In this document: piece after piece, positions 35,320 to 44,357 of the stretch
Position numbering within the stretch: the stretch's first letter is position 1
How the letters are laid out: the number at the start of each line of letters is the position of its first letter
DNA from: UTCHB3 sp002050155
Lineage (GTDB): Bacteria; Bacteroidota; Ignavibacteria; Ignavibacteriales; Ignavibacteriaceae
Assembly: GCA_030584105.1 (NCBI GenBank)
Contig: CP129491.1
Location: 2,852,001 to 2,916,000 of the forward strand
Length of the DNA: 64,000 nt
Direction of reading: 5' to 3'
Notes under the pieces: model-generated
Told to the model about the DNA's origin: nothing
The model's database searches: none
Seen by the model: only the letters and a program-made list of their open reading frames with translations
Position numbers and translations under genes: made by a program

Positions 35320-35850
35320 TTGGCGAATGTTTTTCTTGCTCTCGGAAGTAACCGGGGTGACTCGTGGGGTTACCTCACCGAGGCGCTTAAAAGAATAAAC
35401 AGGTTGCCCGGAACTGAGATAGTCGCTTTTTCTCCCGTTTATTTCACTTTTCCTTATGGTGTAACCGAACAAGCCGAGTTCCTTAATATGGTTGTAAGGG
35501 TGGAAACCATACTTAAACCGCTTGAACTTCTGGATGAGGTGAAAAATATTGAGAAAGAAACAGGCAGGCAACAACGAGCCCGTTGGCACGAAAGAGAGAT
35601 TGATATTGATATACTTCTTTACGACGATTTAGAGTTTCATCACCCCAGATTGAACATACCGCACGCTGAACTGCTGAAAAGAGATTTTTTCATACTTCCA
35701 CTTTTGGACATAGAATCCGGCATAAAAGACCCTGTTTCAGGAATTTTTCTCAGATACCTCGAAATAACAAAAAGGAAACCGTATATTAAAGGTTTAAGTA
35801 AGAAATTTTTTGAACTTAAAAATGGTCTGATCTGCCTAAATGAACCGTGA
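35320..35850 (+). CDS. folK: 2-amino-4-hydroxy-6-hydroxymethyldihydropteridine pyrophosphokinase
   Basis: 176 residues. Transfers pyrophosphate from ATP to 6-hydroxymethyl-dihydropterin, the step after FolB. Family features are FLALGSNRGD (5-14), YGVTEQAEFLNMV (46-58), REIDIDILLYDD (92-103) and LNIPHAELLKRDFFILPL (111-128). The start is TTG at 35320, with AAGGGGG about 8 nt upstream. Its end overlaps the next gene by 11 nt. Dihydropteroate synthase is not in the window. Confidence 0.93.
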   Translation: MANVFLALGSNRGDSWGYLTEALKRINRLPGTEIVAFSPVYFTFPYGVTEQAEFLNMVVRVETILKPLELLDEVKNIEKETGRQQRARWHEREIDIDILLYDDLEFHHPRLNIPHAELLKRDFFILPLLDIESGIKDPVSGIFLRYLEITKRKPYIKGLSKKFFELKNGLICLNEP

Positions 35851-36493
35851 AATTAACTATATTGCAGTCGAAGGAGTTATTGGCGTTGGAAAAACCTCTT
35901 TAGTCAGAAGGCTGCAGGCAAAACTAAACGCCCGAATGATACTCGAGAACCATGCCGAAAACCCTTTTCTGGCAAAATTTTACAAAAATAAAAAGAGATA
36001 CGCTTTTCAGACGCAGATGTTTTTTCTGATAAGCAGATACAAACAGCTTGAAGACCTGGGGCAAGAGTCTCTTTTTACCGATCATATAGTAGCTGATTAT
36101 ATTTTCGATAAAGACCTTCTGTTCGCATGGCTGAACTTAGATAAAGAAGAACTGCAGCTGTACAACCAAATTTTCCCGAAACTTGCACGAAACCTTAGGA
36201 AACCGGATCTGGTTGTTTTCCTGAAGTCGGAAGTTCCGCGTTTATTGGAAAATATTAGGCGGAGAAACAGAAGTTACGAGTTAGATATGGATGAGGAATA
36301 TATTGCCAACCTTGACTATATGTACAACGAATATTTTATGCAATACACCGAGACCCCCCTTTTAATTGTTAACACAACTGACCTTGATTTTGTATATAAC
36401 GACCATGATTTCGAAGAAATTTACAACCAAATTTTCAGAGAAGACAGAGCAAGGGTGGAATATTTTCAGCCGGAAAGCAGGGAATTGCTGTGA
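35840..36493 (+). CDS. Deoxynucleoside kinase (dGK/dAK type)
   Basis: 217 residues. Phosphorylates deoxynucleosides for salvage. The P-loop is GVIGVGKTS (12-20); DYIFDKDLLFAW and the arginine-rich lid RRRNRSYELDMDEEY are typical of the deoxyadenosine/deoxyguanosine kinase family. A folK-deoxynucleoside kinase pair is common in Bacteroidota. It overlaps folK by 11 nt and the next gene by 4 nt, so translation is coupled through the operon. Exact base preference is not decidable here. Confidence 0.88.
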   Translation: MNREINYIAVEGVIGVGKTSLVRRLQAKLNARMILENHAENPFLAKFYKNKKRYAFQTQMFFLISRYKQLEDLGQESLFTDHIVADYIFDKDLLFAWLNLDKEELQLYNQIFPKLARNLRKPDLVVFLKSEVPRLLENIRRRNRSYELDMDEEYIANLDYMYNEYFMQYTETPLLIVNTTDLDFVYNDHDFEEIYNQIFREDRARVEYFQPESRELL

Positions 36494-36714
36494 AAAAAAT
36501 TCTGCTTGTTATCTTGGGTTTATTGATGTTTTATACCATTAAGGCTTTTTTCAGAAGAGTAAGAAACGCACAAACTGCCAATAGTTATACCCGAATGGAA
36601 AGACCGGAGGGGCTGTTTACTAATAAAGTAAAAAATAAGCCAATCACTTCCGGAAGAGTTGTTGAAGAAGCAATTTACACGGAAATTAAAGCCGACCCGG
36701 GCGAACAGCGATGA
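36490..36714 (+). CDS. Small single-pass membrane protein (DUF4834-like)
   Basis: 74 residues. One N-terminal helix (2-20, KKILLVILGLLMFYTIKAF) followed by a basic and polar tail. The GTG start overlaps the kinase stop (GTGA) and the end overlaps the following ATG (ATGA), so it is embedded in the operon. Small proteins of this type occur in the same position in related genomes. Function unknown. Confidence 0.7.
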   Translation: MKKILLVILGLLMFYTIKAFFRRVRNAQTANSYTRMERPEGLFTNKVKNKPITSGRVVEEAIYTEIKADPGEQR

Positions 36715-37790
36715 ACAGATTCAGCCGGTTGTTTTTGAAATTCCTCTTTTCTCCTCCGGTGCTAAAACCTGAATATGAACAAAACCCCGGTAAAATTCTT
36801 ATAATCAGGCAGCATAACCAATTAGGGGATATGCTGGCGAGCAACTCGTTGTTCCGGGCTTTAAAATCAAAGTTCCCCGAATCAAAAATTACACTCATCG
36901 TAAGCCCGGCAAATAAAGATGCGGTTGCAAAGAACAAACTGATCGACAGATTAGTGGTTTACGACAAAACAAGAAGCTTCCTTCCGGCAGAATTTACCCG
37001 TTTTTTGAAGATTTTAAGAGAAGGTTACGACTGGGTTCTTGTACCCGTTACGGTATCGATATCTTTTACCAGCAACCTGATGGCGGGTATTGCAAAGGGA
37101 AAACTGAAAGCCGGGGCACTTTCTTTGGACGGTGTGAAGAATACCTCGCACATCTTTTTTAATAAGAAAATAGAAATAGACGAACGAGGGCATCCCGACC
37201 TTCACATATCCGAGAAAATACTCGATCTCGTTCGTCCGCTTGGAATAGAATCGGCGGGTTACTCGCCCGAGATAAGTTTTGATGAAGCTGACAAAGCCTT
37301 TGCAACTTCATTTTTTAACCGGTTCGAGTCGCCGGATGGGCGCCCGGTTATCGGTGTTCATCCCGGAGCAGGTAAGATACCAAACAGGTGGTACTACAGA
37401 AATTTTGCGGATGTTATTAAGAAATTACGGCAAAAGCACAATGCCTGTATTTATATAACGGGTTCTTCAGCCGACAATTTCGTTATCGATAAAATAGTGG
37501 AAGAGGTGGATTTTTCCGTCCAGACGCTAATAGACAGAAGCATCCCGGAAGTGGCGGCGGTAATAGCCCGAAGCAGCCTTTTCATAACAAATGACACCGG
37601 GATAATGCATGTTGCCGGTGCAACAGATACTCCGCAAATCTCTCTTTTTGGTCCCACAAACCCATTTGTCTGGGCGCCAACCGGTACTAATAAAGTTTTT
37701 CTGCAACGCTCGGATATTATAGATAACATCACGGTGAATGAGGTGTGCGAGGTAGCAGAAAGACTGTTGGCAGTGCCGAGAGGTGAGTAA
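36711..37790 (+). CDS. Glycosyltransferase family 9 (heptosyltransferase-like)
   Basis: 359 residues. A GT-B enzyme with ILIIRQHNQLGDMLASNSLFRAL (about 29-51), IGVHPGAGKIPNRWY, and ITNDTGIMHVAGATDTPQISLFGPTNPF near the C-terminus. It lacks the cysteine set of the heptosyltransferase at 1038. It starts in ATGA overlap with the small membrane protein and is followed after 5 nt by the Ppx/GppA gene. A second LPS-core transferase is the likely role. Confidence 0.87.
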   Translation: MNRFSRLFLKFLFSPPVLKPEYEQNPGKILIIRQHNQLGDMLASNSLFRALKSKFPESKITLIVSPANKDAVAKNKLIDRLVVYDKTRSFLPAEFTRFLKILREGYDWVLVPVTVSISFTSNLMAGIAKGKLKAGALSLDGVKNTSHIFFNKKIEIDERGHPDLHISEKILDLVRPLGIESAGYSPEISFDEADKAFATSFFNRFESPDGRPVIGVHPGAGKIPNRWYYRNFADVIKKLRQKHNACIYITGSSADNFVIDKIVEEVDFSVQTLIDRSIPEVAAVIARSSLFITNDTGIMHVAGATDTPQISLFGPTNPFVWAPTGTNKVFLQRSDIIDNITVNEVCEVAERLLAVPRGE

Positions 37791-37795
37791 CCGCC

Positions 37796-38734
37796 GTGAA
37801 TAAGCAAAACTTCGCTGTTCTTGATATCGGTTCAAACTCTTTTCATATTATGACCGCAAACTCGCCGGATGGCAGAGTGTTTAATGTAATCGACCGCGAA
37901 AAAGCTGTTTTGCGCCTTGCCTCGAAAGATCGGTTTGGAAGACCGATAATAAAAGAAAAAGATATAAAAGCTGCCGTCAGGCTGATCAGGCTGTTTAAAT
38001 CAAAAGCTGAAGAGAATAACGCTTCGATTAAAGCGGTTGCCACAAGTGCCGTTCGTGAAGCAATAAACAGGGAAGAGTTCATCGGGCGGGTAGCTTCAGA
38101 TACCGGGGTTGAAATAGATGTTATAACCTGGCAGAAAGAAGCGGGTTATATATACAGGGCAATCAGGCATTTCTTGCATTTTAAAGATCATAGAATACTT
38201 TGTGTGGATGTTGGGGGCGGCAGCAGTGAGTTCATAACAGGGTCGGGTGATACCCCCGATTATGCGGTAAGCCTTCGTATGGGTGCCGTAAGGTTTACCC
38301 GCGAATTTATGCCCGATTTGGTTACGCGAAAGGGGTCGGTTGCAAAAGCTTATTATTACAGCTTAGGAATGATAGAGGCTATCCGTGATAATATTTTAGC
38401 AAACAAGTATGAGACGGCAATTTTCTCATCCGGAAGCGCAAAATCAGTGCTGACGATGGCAAAAGGGATGGGTATAGTGGCAGCCGGCAGTTATTCTTTT
38501 TCGTATGAAAACTTGTTGAAAGTTTATGATCTTGTAATAAATACAGAGGATTTGAAGAAGAGAGCCACAATTCCGGGTTTGGAACCCCGAAGAGCCGATG
38601 TTGTAGCTGCGGGTGTAATAATATTAAGGGCAATTTTTGAAAAATTGGAAGTGCGCAGGGCTTTTTTTTCGGAGTATGCGCTGCGTGAGGGTGTTTTGCT
38701 CGAGCTTATTCAGCCAACTGGTATTAAATTGTAA
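37796..38734 (+). CDS. Ppx/GppA phosphatase (exopolyphosphatase family)
   Basis: 312 residues, the short two-domain form. ASKHA-fold motifs are DIGSNSFH (10-17), ATSAVREAIN (82-91) and VDVGGGSSEF (137-146). It hydrolyses polyphosphate or pppGpp terminal phosphates; which one cannot be settled from sequence. The start is GTG at 37796. It is the last gene of the run beginning at folB, with no strong terminator after it. Confidence 0.9.
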   Translation: MNKQNFAVLDIGSNSFHIMTANSPDGRVFNVIDREKAVLRLASKDRFGRPIIKEKDIKAAVRLIRLFKSKAEENNASIKAVATSAVREAINREEFIGRVASDTGVEIDVITWQKEAGYIYRAIRHFLHFKDHRILCVDVGGGSSEFITGSGDTPDYAVSLRMGAVRFTREFMPDLVTRKGSVAKAYYYSLGMIEAIRDNILANKYETAIFSSGSAKSVLTMAKGMGIVAAGSYSFSYENLLKVYDLVINTEDLKKRATIPGLEPRRADVVAAGVIILRAIFEKLEVRRAFFSEYALREGVLLELIQPTGIKL

Positions 38735-38795
38735 TAGAATTGTAACAGAAAAGCTTAAAAATTGTGATAAAATTGTTAAAAAATCGGTAAATTGG

Positions 38796-38817
38796 ACAAA
38801 AAAGACAACTTTTTTGT
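38796..38817 (+). other. 9-bp inverted repeat upstream of DUF302 gene
   Basis: ACAAAAAAG, loop ACAA, CTTTTTTGT. It lies 49 nt before the next start and 62 nt after the Ppx stop. It could be a weak terminator or a binding site. The sequence from 38728 to 38790 also contains four AATTGTAA-like units at 11-12 nt spacing. Confidence 0.4.
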
Positions 38818-38865
38818 GAATCATTTTGTTGTTAATATTATCAAACACTGAAAAAAGGAAAATTT

Positions 38866-39255
38866 ATGAAATATTACTTCGAAAAGATTGTAAACAAAGG
38901 ATACGATGAAGCGGTTCAGGCTGTTACTGCAGCTTTGAAAACCGAAGGTTTTGGCGTGCTTAGTGATATAGATGTTCAGGCAACTTTGAAAGAAAAAATT
39001 GGCGCTGATGTACGGAAATACAGAATACTTGGCGCATGCAATCCCCCTTTTGCACACAAAGCGATAAACACCGAAGAAAATATCGGGCTGATGATGCCCT
39101 GTAATGTTGTGGTTCAAGAGACGAACGAAGGCAAAATAAAGGTTTCTGCAATCGATCCTGTTGCCGCAATGGGTATTACAGGTAACAATAACCTCAGTGA
39201 AATTGCTGCTGAAGTATCCGCCAGACTCGGGCGGGTGATTAACGGACTTAATTAA
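38866..39255 (+). CDS. DUF302 domain protein
   Basis: 129 residues, a single DUF302 domain: start YYFEKIVNKGYDEAVQAVTAAL, central VRKYRILGACNPPFAHKAI (about 48-66), GLMMPCNVVVQE (74-85), DPVAAMG (103-109). The conserved CNP and PCN motifs are present. There is no signal peptide, so it is cytosolic. AAGGAAA precedes the ATG. The function of the family is not established. It stands alone, with a terminator behind it. Confidence 0.9.
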   Translation: MKYYFEKIVNKGYDEAVQAVTAALKTEGFGVLSDIDVQATLKEKIGADVRKYRILGACNPPFAHKAINTEENIGLMMPCNVVVQETNEGKIKVSAIDPVAAMGITGNNNLSEIAAEVSARLGRVINGLN

Positions 39256-39278
39256 TCTTTTTCGCAAAAAAGAGACTG

Positions 39279-39316
39279 AAAGAGGCTGCTTCTAAGAAGT
39301 GAGCCTCTTTTTTTTT
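39279..39316 (+). terminator. Rho-independent terminator of DUF302 gene
   Basis: AAAGAGGCT pairs with AGCCTCTTT (9 bp) with an inner CTTCT/AGAAG stem, followed by a run of nine T. Confidence 0.92.
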
Positions 39317-39812
39317 CCTTATTTAGTTGTTTTTCGTTTACCGGGAAAAATTAAATCGGGAATGCTAAGGGCGTACTAAAAAATATTTTAGGAATAAACA
39401 AATAATTTTTATTAAGAGAATCAGTCAAATCACTTTTTTATTTCAGCAAATATTCCGAAATTTACAAATCAAACGGGCAGAATTTTGTTTAAAGGTTTTT
39501 CTTATGCCGGAAACAATTTTACTCACCATCAAACCAAGAGAAGAAATTCGTATCAGTGAAAAAGTCTGCTAACGAAACCCCCTCATCAATCCTAAAACTT
39601 CATGGAGATTCTGTCTCCGGGTATAGTAAAGCTTTCAAAAATTTTAACCTAAGAAGAAATTTAACCAAAAGCGGCAGGGCTTTCGAAAATTTTAACTTTA
39701 AAATATCTTTCAGTAAAACATACAAGGCTTTCCAAAACTTCAACCGACAATCACATTTAGATAACACAATAAATTTCTTTTTCTCCAATCAATCAATAAT
39801 AAGGAGCATTGT
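39317..39812. other. Region upstream of the Oar-like receptor
   Basis: 496 nt, AT-rich from 39390 to 39450 where a promoter could lie. The only possible gene is the small repetitive frame at 39556-39816. Just before 39813 is a good ribosome site (AAGGAG). Confidence 0.5.
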
Positions 39813-39816
39813 ATGA
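39556..39816 (+). CDS. Possible 86-residue leader protein with AFxNFN repeats
   Basis: A GTG-started frame that ends inside the first codons of the receptor gene. It contains three copies of a K/R-AF-x-NFN motif at about 18-residue spacing (residues ~25-31, 42-48, 59-65), with synonymous differences between some copies. No clear ribosome site precedes the GTG. It may be a real small gene or a non-coding repeat; I cannot decide. Confidence 0.3.
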   Translation: MKKSANETPSSILKLHGDSVSGYSKAFKNFNLRRNLTKSGRAFENFNFKISFSKTYKAFQNFNRQSHLDNTINFFFSNQSIIRSIV

Positions 39817-42800
39817 GATCCTTTTACAGGCTTACCCTGGCGGGTCTGTTCATCTTCCTTTTCGCTTTCAGTGCCGAGGCTCAGGTTACTACCTCGACCA
39901 TATTCGGAAGCGCAACGGATGACCAGAACAGCGCTTTGCCCGGAGTAGTGATCCGTGCAAAACATTTACCTACAGGTACAGTGTACGGAACTACCTCAAG
40001 AGAGAACGGTAACTATAACATCTATGGTCTAAAACCCGGAGGCCCCTATGATGTAGTGGCATCTTTCGCCGGCAAGAAGACGGTTGAACTCAAAGGGATT
40101 ACCCTGGAGCTTGGTCAAAACCTGAGGTTAGATTTTACCATGGTTGAAGCTGCAATGGTTACTGATGAAGTGTTGGTTACAGCAATCAGCGACCCAATCT
40201 TCACGGAAACCAAAACAGGTTCTGCACAGACAGTTGACGCTGAATCTATTGAAAACCTCCCCACAATCAGCAGAAGATTCTCTGATTTCTCGAAGCTTTC
40301 GCCTCTGTTCTCAGGGGTTGACCTTTCAGCTGCAGGTAAGACAGGCAGATATAATAATATCCAGATCGACGGAACCCAGTATAACGACCTTTTCGGTCTT
40401 GGTTCTTCCGGTACTCCCGGTGGGACTGCTGGCACCAACCCAATCAGTTTAGATGCCATTCAGGAGTTTCAGGTTGTTGTTGCGCCGTATGACATTAAGC
40501 TCTCCGGTTTCACCGGCGGTGGTATTAATGCAATTACAAGATCAGGAACCAACACCTTCTCAGGTTCCATTTTTGGTTTTGGAAGAAATCAATCCTTAGT
40601 TGGCAAAAGCCCTAACGCTTTAAGAACCCCGTACCCTGATTTTACTGAGTATCAGGTCGGCGGCAGAATCGGCGGTCCCATAATCAAGGATAAACTTTTC
40701 TTCTTCGCAAGTGCAGAATACACAAGATACACCAGACCTTATGCGAATGTGTCGCTTACAGCAGGTTCTGCAGGTATCGCTGCAACGGCTGATCGTATTC
40801 AGAATGCTATTAAGGGTTTTGGATACGACCCCGGTTCTTATGCCTCGGTTGACCTGTTAAGACCTTCAACTAAGTTTTTTGCAAGGTTAGACTATAACAT
40901 CAACGAAAACAACAGAATCACTATAAGGCACAATTTTGTTGACGCTTCAGACGATATTCTTGCTGCAAGAAATCTTAACAATGCTCTATCGTGGAGTTCC
41001 TACACTTATCAGATGGCTTCTGTAACCAATTCAACCGTTCTTCAATGGAACACAACAATCGGCAATAATATGTCGAACGAGCTTATCGTTGGCTACACTA
41101 CCATCAGGGATAAAAGAGCGCTCCCTTATGCTGAAGGACCTGAAATTGAAATCCGGGAAGCCGGTAATACTTATCGGTTAGGACCTGACAGATTCTCACC
41201 TGCGAACAAATTGGATCAGGATATCATCGAATTTACTAATAATTTCACCTATTCGGTTGGTAACCACATCCTTACTTTTGGTACACATAACGAGTTCTAT
41301 TCCTTCGGTAACCTTTTCATCCGTTCTTTCTACGGATATTATGTATTTAATTCAGTTGCTGATTTTGAAGCAAAGAATGTTGGTTCGTATCAAAGAGCTT
41401 TTGCAAGAAGTGGTGACTCTTACACCAACAGACCTATGGCTGAATTTAGTGCAAATCAGTTTGGTTTCTATGTGCAGGATGAGTGGGAAGTTAATTCAGC
41501 TTTCAGATTAACCCTTGGTGTGAGAGTTGATATACCTACTTTCCCAAAAACTCCAACAGATAACCCATTGGTTTCTCAGTATTTCCCCGGCTACAGCACA
41601 AGTGGTGTTCCTGACGGCGCACTTCTTTTCTCACCAAGATTCGGTTTTAACTTAGCTTTAACCGATGACAGAGCAGCTCAGCTGCGTGGTGGTGCCGGCG
41701 TGTTCACGGGTAAAATACCCTATGTTTGGATTTCGAACAACTTCGCAAACACCGGTTTGCTGACTGCGGAAATCGGCGGTGGCGCGGGTACAGTCTTCTC
41801 GCTGGATCCAAAAAACCAGCCTAAAGTTGGTGACCCGGGAACAGGCGCTCCGAACCTTATATCTGAAATCAACATGGTTGATCCTAACTTCAAATTCCCG
41901 CAACTCTTCAGAGTGAATGTAGCTTATGATCAGAAATTACCGTGGGATTTCGTCGGTAGTTTCGAAGCTATCTATTCAAAAACCTTGAACGAAGTTATAT
42001 ACGAAAAACTTAATGTTAAAAACCTTAATGCACCTACCTACATTGCTTCTGAGTTGAACCGACCGGTTTATGGCGGAACAGACAACAAAAGCAACAATTT
42101 CCGCGATGTTCTTTCACTTAAGAACACCTCAGAAGGATATCAGATGAACTTTGCAGTTCAGTTCCAGAGATATGTTACCAGAGGAGTATCAATCAATTTT
42201 GGTTATGCGCATGGTATCTCCAAAGATATGAACAGCACCACTTCATCACAGGCTGTTTCTCAGATGAGATACAACCCTGTTAAAGGTAGCCCGAACAGCC
42301 CCGATCTTACCACTTCACTTTATGAAGTTAAACACAGAATTTTCGCTTCTGTTTCTTACACAAGCGAATTTTTCAAGAATGCTCCGACTACTTTCTCCGT
42401 TTTCTACAACGGGCAGAGTGGCGCTCCTTTCTCTTTCATAGTGAATGGCGATCTTAACAATGATGGTTTTGACCAGAATGATCTGTTCTACATTCCGACT
42501 AAGGACGAACTTGCTAACCAGACATACCAGCTTGGTGCCGTTACCGGCGGAGCGTTTGTAGCTAACCAAGGTATGTATGCCGCTTTGGAATCTTTCATTC
42601 AGAATAACGATTACCTCCGCAATAACAGAGGGACTATCGCCGAAAGAAACGGCGCACGCAACCCGTGGAGAGATATTTTTGACCTCAGAATTGCACAGGA
42701 TATTCCTATTCATCAGAACCACAGATTCACCATTACTCTCGATGTTCTTAATGTGCTCAACCTTCTGAACAGCGAATGGGGTTACGACGAATCGATTTTC

Positions 42801-42950
42801 TCAACATCAAATGTTGTAAGAATGGTTAACAGAAATGTTGGCGGTAAACCTGTTTATTCGTTTACTGCACCTTCATCCAATGTGCCGTGGGCTCCGAACG
42901 ATCTCACAAGCCGTTGGGCTATGCAACTTGGTGTGAGGTATTCTTTCTAA
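39813..42950 (+). CDS. Oar-like TonB-dependent outer-membrane receptor
   Basis: 1045 residues. Signal peptide 1-24 (ends SAEAQ); carboxypeptidase-regulatory-like beta domain ~25-110 (GSATDDQNSALPGVVIRAKH); plug domain ~120-240 (ENLPTISRRFSDFSKLSPLF, QIDGTQYNDLFGLG); then a long 22-stranded barrel ending with the aromatic C-terminus LGVRYSF. The domain order and the SGFTGGGINAITRSGTN segment match Oar proteins, which move large substrates or act with T9SS-like secretion in Myxococcus and Bacteroidota. AAGGAG precedes the ATG. The ligand is unknown. Confidence 0.92.
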   Translation: MRSFYRLTLAGLFIFLFAFSAEAQVTTSTIFGSATDDQNSALPGVVIRAKHLPTGTVYGTTSRENGNYNIYGLKPGGPYDVVASFAGKKTVELKGITLELGQNLRLDFTMVEAAMVTDEVLVTAISDPIFTETKTGSAQTVDAESIENLPTISRRFSDFSKLSPLFSGVDLSAAGKTGRYNNIQIDGTQYNDLFGLGSSGTPGGTAGTNPISLDAIQEFQVVVAPYDIKLSGFTGGGINAITRSGTNTFSGSIFGFGRNQSLVGKSPNALRTPYPDFTEYQVGGRIGGPIIKDKLFFFASAEYTRYTRPYANVSLTAGSAGIAATADRIQNAIKGFGYDPGSYASVDLLRPSTKFFARLDYNINENNRITIRHNFVDASDDILAARNLNNALSWSSYTYQMASVTNSTVLQWNTTIGNNMSNELIVGYTTIRDKRALPYAEGPEIEIREAGNTYRLGPDRFSPANKLDQDIIEFTNNFTYSVGNHILTFGTHNEFYSFGNLFIRSFYGYYVFNSVADFEAKNVGSYQRAFARSGDSYTNRPMAEFSANQFGFYVQDEWEVNSAFRLTLGVRVDIPTFPKTPTDNPLVSQYFPGYSTSGVPDGALLFSPRFGFNLALTDDRAAQLRGGAGVFTGKIPYVWISNNFANTGLLTAEIGGGAGTVFSLDPKNQPKVGDPGTGAPNLISEINMVDPNFKFPQLFRVNVAYDQKLPWDFVGSFEAIYSKTLNEVIYEKLNVKNLNAPTYIASELNRPVYGGTDNKSNNFRDVLSLKNTSEGYQMNFAVQFQRYVTRGVSINFGYAHGISKDMNSTTSSQAVSQMRYNPVKGSPNSPDLTTSLYEVKHRIFASVSYTSEFFKNAPTTFSVFYNGQSGAPFSFIVNGDLNNDGFDQNDLFYIPTKDELANQTYQLGAVTGGAFVANQGMYAALESFIQNNDYLRNNRGTIAERNGARNPWRDIFDLRIAQDIPIHQNHRFTITLDVLNVLNLLNSEWGYDESIFSTSNVVRMVNRNVGGKPVYSFTAPSSNVPWAPNDLTSRWAMQLGVRYSF

Positions 42951-42973
42951 GTTAATAGATAGAATTTCATTTC

Positions 42974-43006
42974 GGCAGCGGGCGTTATAACCCGCTGCCT
43001 TTTTTG
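42974..43006 (+). terminator. Rho-independent terminator of the Oar-like gene
   Basis: GGCAGCGGG pairs with CCCGCTGCC (9 bp), 8-nt loop, then six to seven T. Confidence 0.93.
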
Positions 43007-43089
43007 TTTTAAAGTGCGATGTTGGTTTCTGAGCCATCGATTTATCGTAACTTATCTACCTATAGTTTCCCTCTTCTTTTTCATACCCT

Positions 43090-43298
43090 TTTTATATTTT
43101 TTCTTTTCCATGAAGTGGGGTGCTTTGTTATAATCATCGTTTTTTCGGCTTTTCTCTTTTTCCTTGAAGCGGGGTGCATAGTTTGAACCGGCGTTTTTCA
43201 CAATCTATCTCTTTAGCATTATCCTTTTTCCCTGCCTCTTTTTTTTATATTTTGTGCTTTTCTATGAAGTGAGGTGCGTAGTCGGAACCTGCGTTATT
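43090..43298 (+). repeat. ~100-nt tandem sub-repeats, array B
   Basis: Two recognisable units with CACAA(C/T)CTATCTC at 43199 and 43299, each preceded by a GAAG(C/T)GGGGTGC-like stretch and GAACC(T/G)GCG. They are homologous to the units at 26219, 26317 and 26424. Confidence 0.7.
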
Positions 43299-43486
43299 CA
43301 CAACCTATCTCCCCCCTGCGTCCCCCCTCTTTCCTTGCCTAAGGAAAGAGAGGGGGAGCCGGCTGAAGGGAAAGTGTGGATTTATCAGTCTCTCCGCTAA
43401 AAGGGAAATAACTCGCTCCGCTCAAACAGATTTCCCTTTTTACGCTCCGAGCCTTCAAAATCTTTTTCACACTTTCCCTTAGGCCG
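43299..43486 (+). repeat. Structured dispersed repeat, copy B (three hairpins)
   Basis: About 188 nt, close homologue of 26424-26610 in the same orientation. Outer stem AAGGGAAAGTG (43366-43376) with CACTTTCCCTT (43470-43480); nested stem AAAAGGGAAAT (43399-43409) with ATTTCCCTTTT (43430-43440). The first hairpin is formed by CTCTTTCCTT with AAGGAAAGAG, a different pairing from copy A. Confidence 0.8.
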
Positions 43487-43692
43487 CCCTTCATTTGGAA
43501 GTTTGTGCACTGCCGTAAATTGTAGTTTACAAATTCGGTTTTGGTGTTTCGTCAATAAGGTATAATCGACAAAAAAGATGTAAATCATCACTGCCGATTT
43601 GTAATTAACAGGGGAGTTTCGTTAGCCGGGAATAGCTTGTAAAGCCGGTTGGTGATTCCTTTTATTAAAACCCAAAATCTAAGCGAACCGGA

Positions 43693-44235
43693 TTAATCGG
43701 GTATAACTTGTAGAGAGGGGTGAACATCTCTTTTTAACAGGCTTTCGATGGCGGCAAGTGTTCCGCGAGTGGCGCTTGGGCAGCTTCCGCAGGCACCCTG
43801 GTATTTTACCCTAAGAGAGTAACCCTCAAGCCCCAAAATTTCCAAGCCTCCGCCGTCGAAGGCAAGTGCCGGAACAACTTTTAGGTTTAAAACTTCAGAT
43901 ATTTTTTTCAGAAGTTCACTCGTATTTTCATCAATTCCTTCGGGGGTTTCTTCTTCGGGGATCAGTTTTTCATCAAATTTGCTCAGATAAACTAAGAAGG
44001 GGCGCTGTATTTTTCCCCACTCATAGCCCGGTTTTTTCTCGATGGTAATGAAACGATCCGTATAAAAAACAGAGGCAATACCTTCGAGGTCAAAAATTCC
44101 TTTTGCGAGTGGGTCATCTGCTGCTTCTTCGGGTGAACTGAATTGCCGTGAGGAAAAATGGAGCAGTTTTTGGCTCAATACAAACTTAATTGCATGTGGG
44201 TTGGGGGTAAGCTCAACATCAACTACATGTAACAT
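43693..44235 (-). CDS. Nfu-type iron-sulfur cluster carrier (NifU N- and C-terminal domains)
   Basis: 180 residues. The N-terminal Nfu domain (about 1-85; TPNPHAIKFVL, IASVFYTDRFITIEK) is joined to a NifU-like C-terminal domain (105-178) with the cluster-binding pair C149-x2-C152 in GACGSCPSATRGTL. It binds and delivers a [4Fe-4S] cluster to apo-enzymes in the cytosol. GAGG lies a few nt before the ATG at 44235. It stands alone, divergent from asparaginase. The call is secure; client proteins are unknown. Confidence 0.92.
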   Translation of the reverse strand: MLHVVDVELTPNPHAIKFVLSQKLLHFSSRQFSSPEEAADDPLAKGIFDLEGIASVFYTDRFITIEKKPGYEWGKIQRPFLVYLSKFDEKLIPEEETPEGIDENTSELLKKISEVLNLKVVPALAFDGGGLEILGLEGYSLRVKYQGACGSCPSATRGTLAAIESLLKRDVHPSLQVIPD

Positions 44236-44357
44236 TTAACACCTCGGTGTAAATAATTGTACGAATCTGCCCATAAAAGGCGACATTTTACATAAATTCT
44301 GCACATAAAAATGCTTATTTTCCATTTGTAATATAGATAATTTTCGGCGCAATAGAT

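Larger units (their letters stand above)
43007..43692. other. Gene-free region carrying the second structured repeat array
   Basis: 686 nt with no convincing gene. It contains ~100-nt sub-repeats (43090-43298) followed by the structured element (43299-43486), the same order as at 26160-26610. From 43487 it continues with CTTCATTTGGAAGTTTGTGC, matched at about 26704 after an insertion of some 90 nt in the other copy. Confidence 0.6.
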
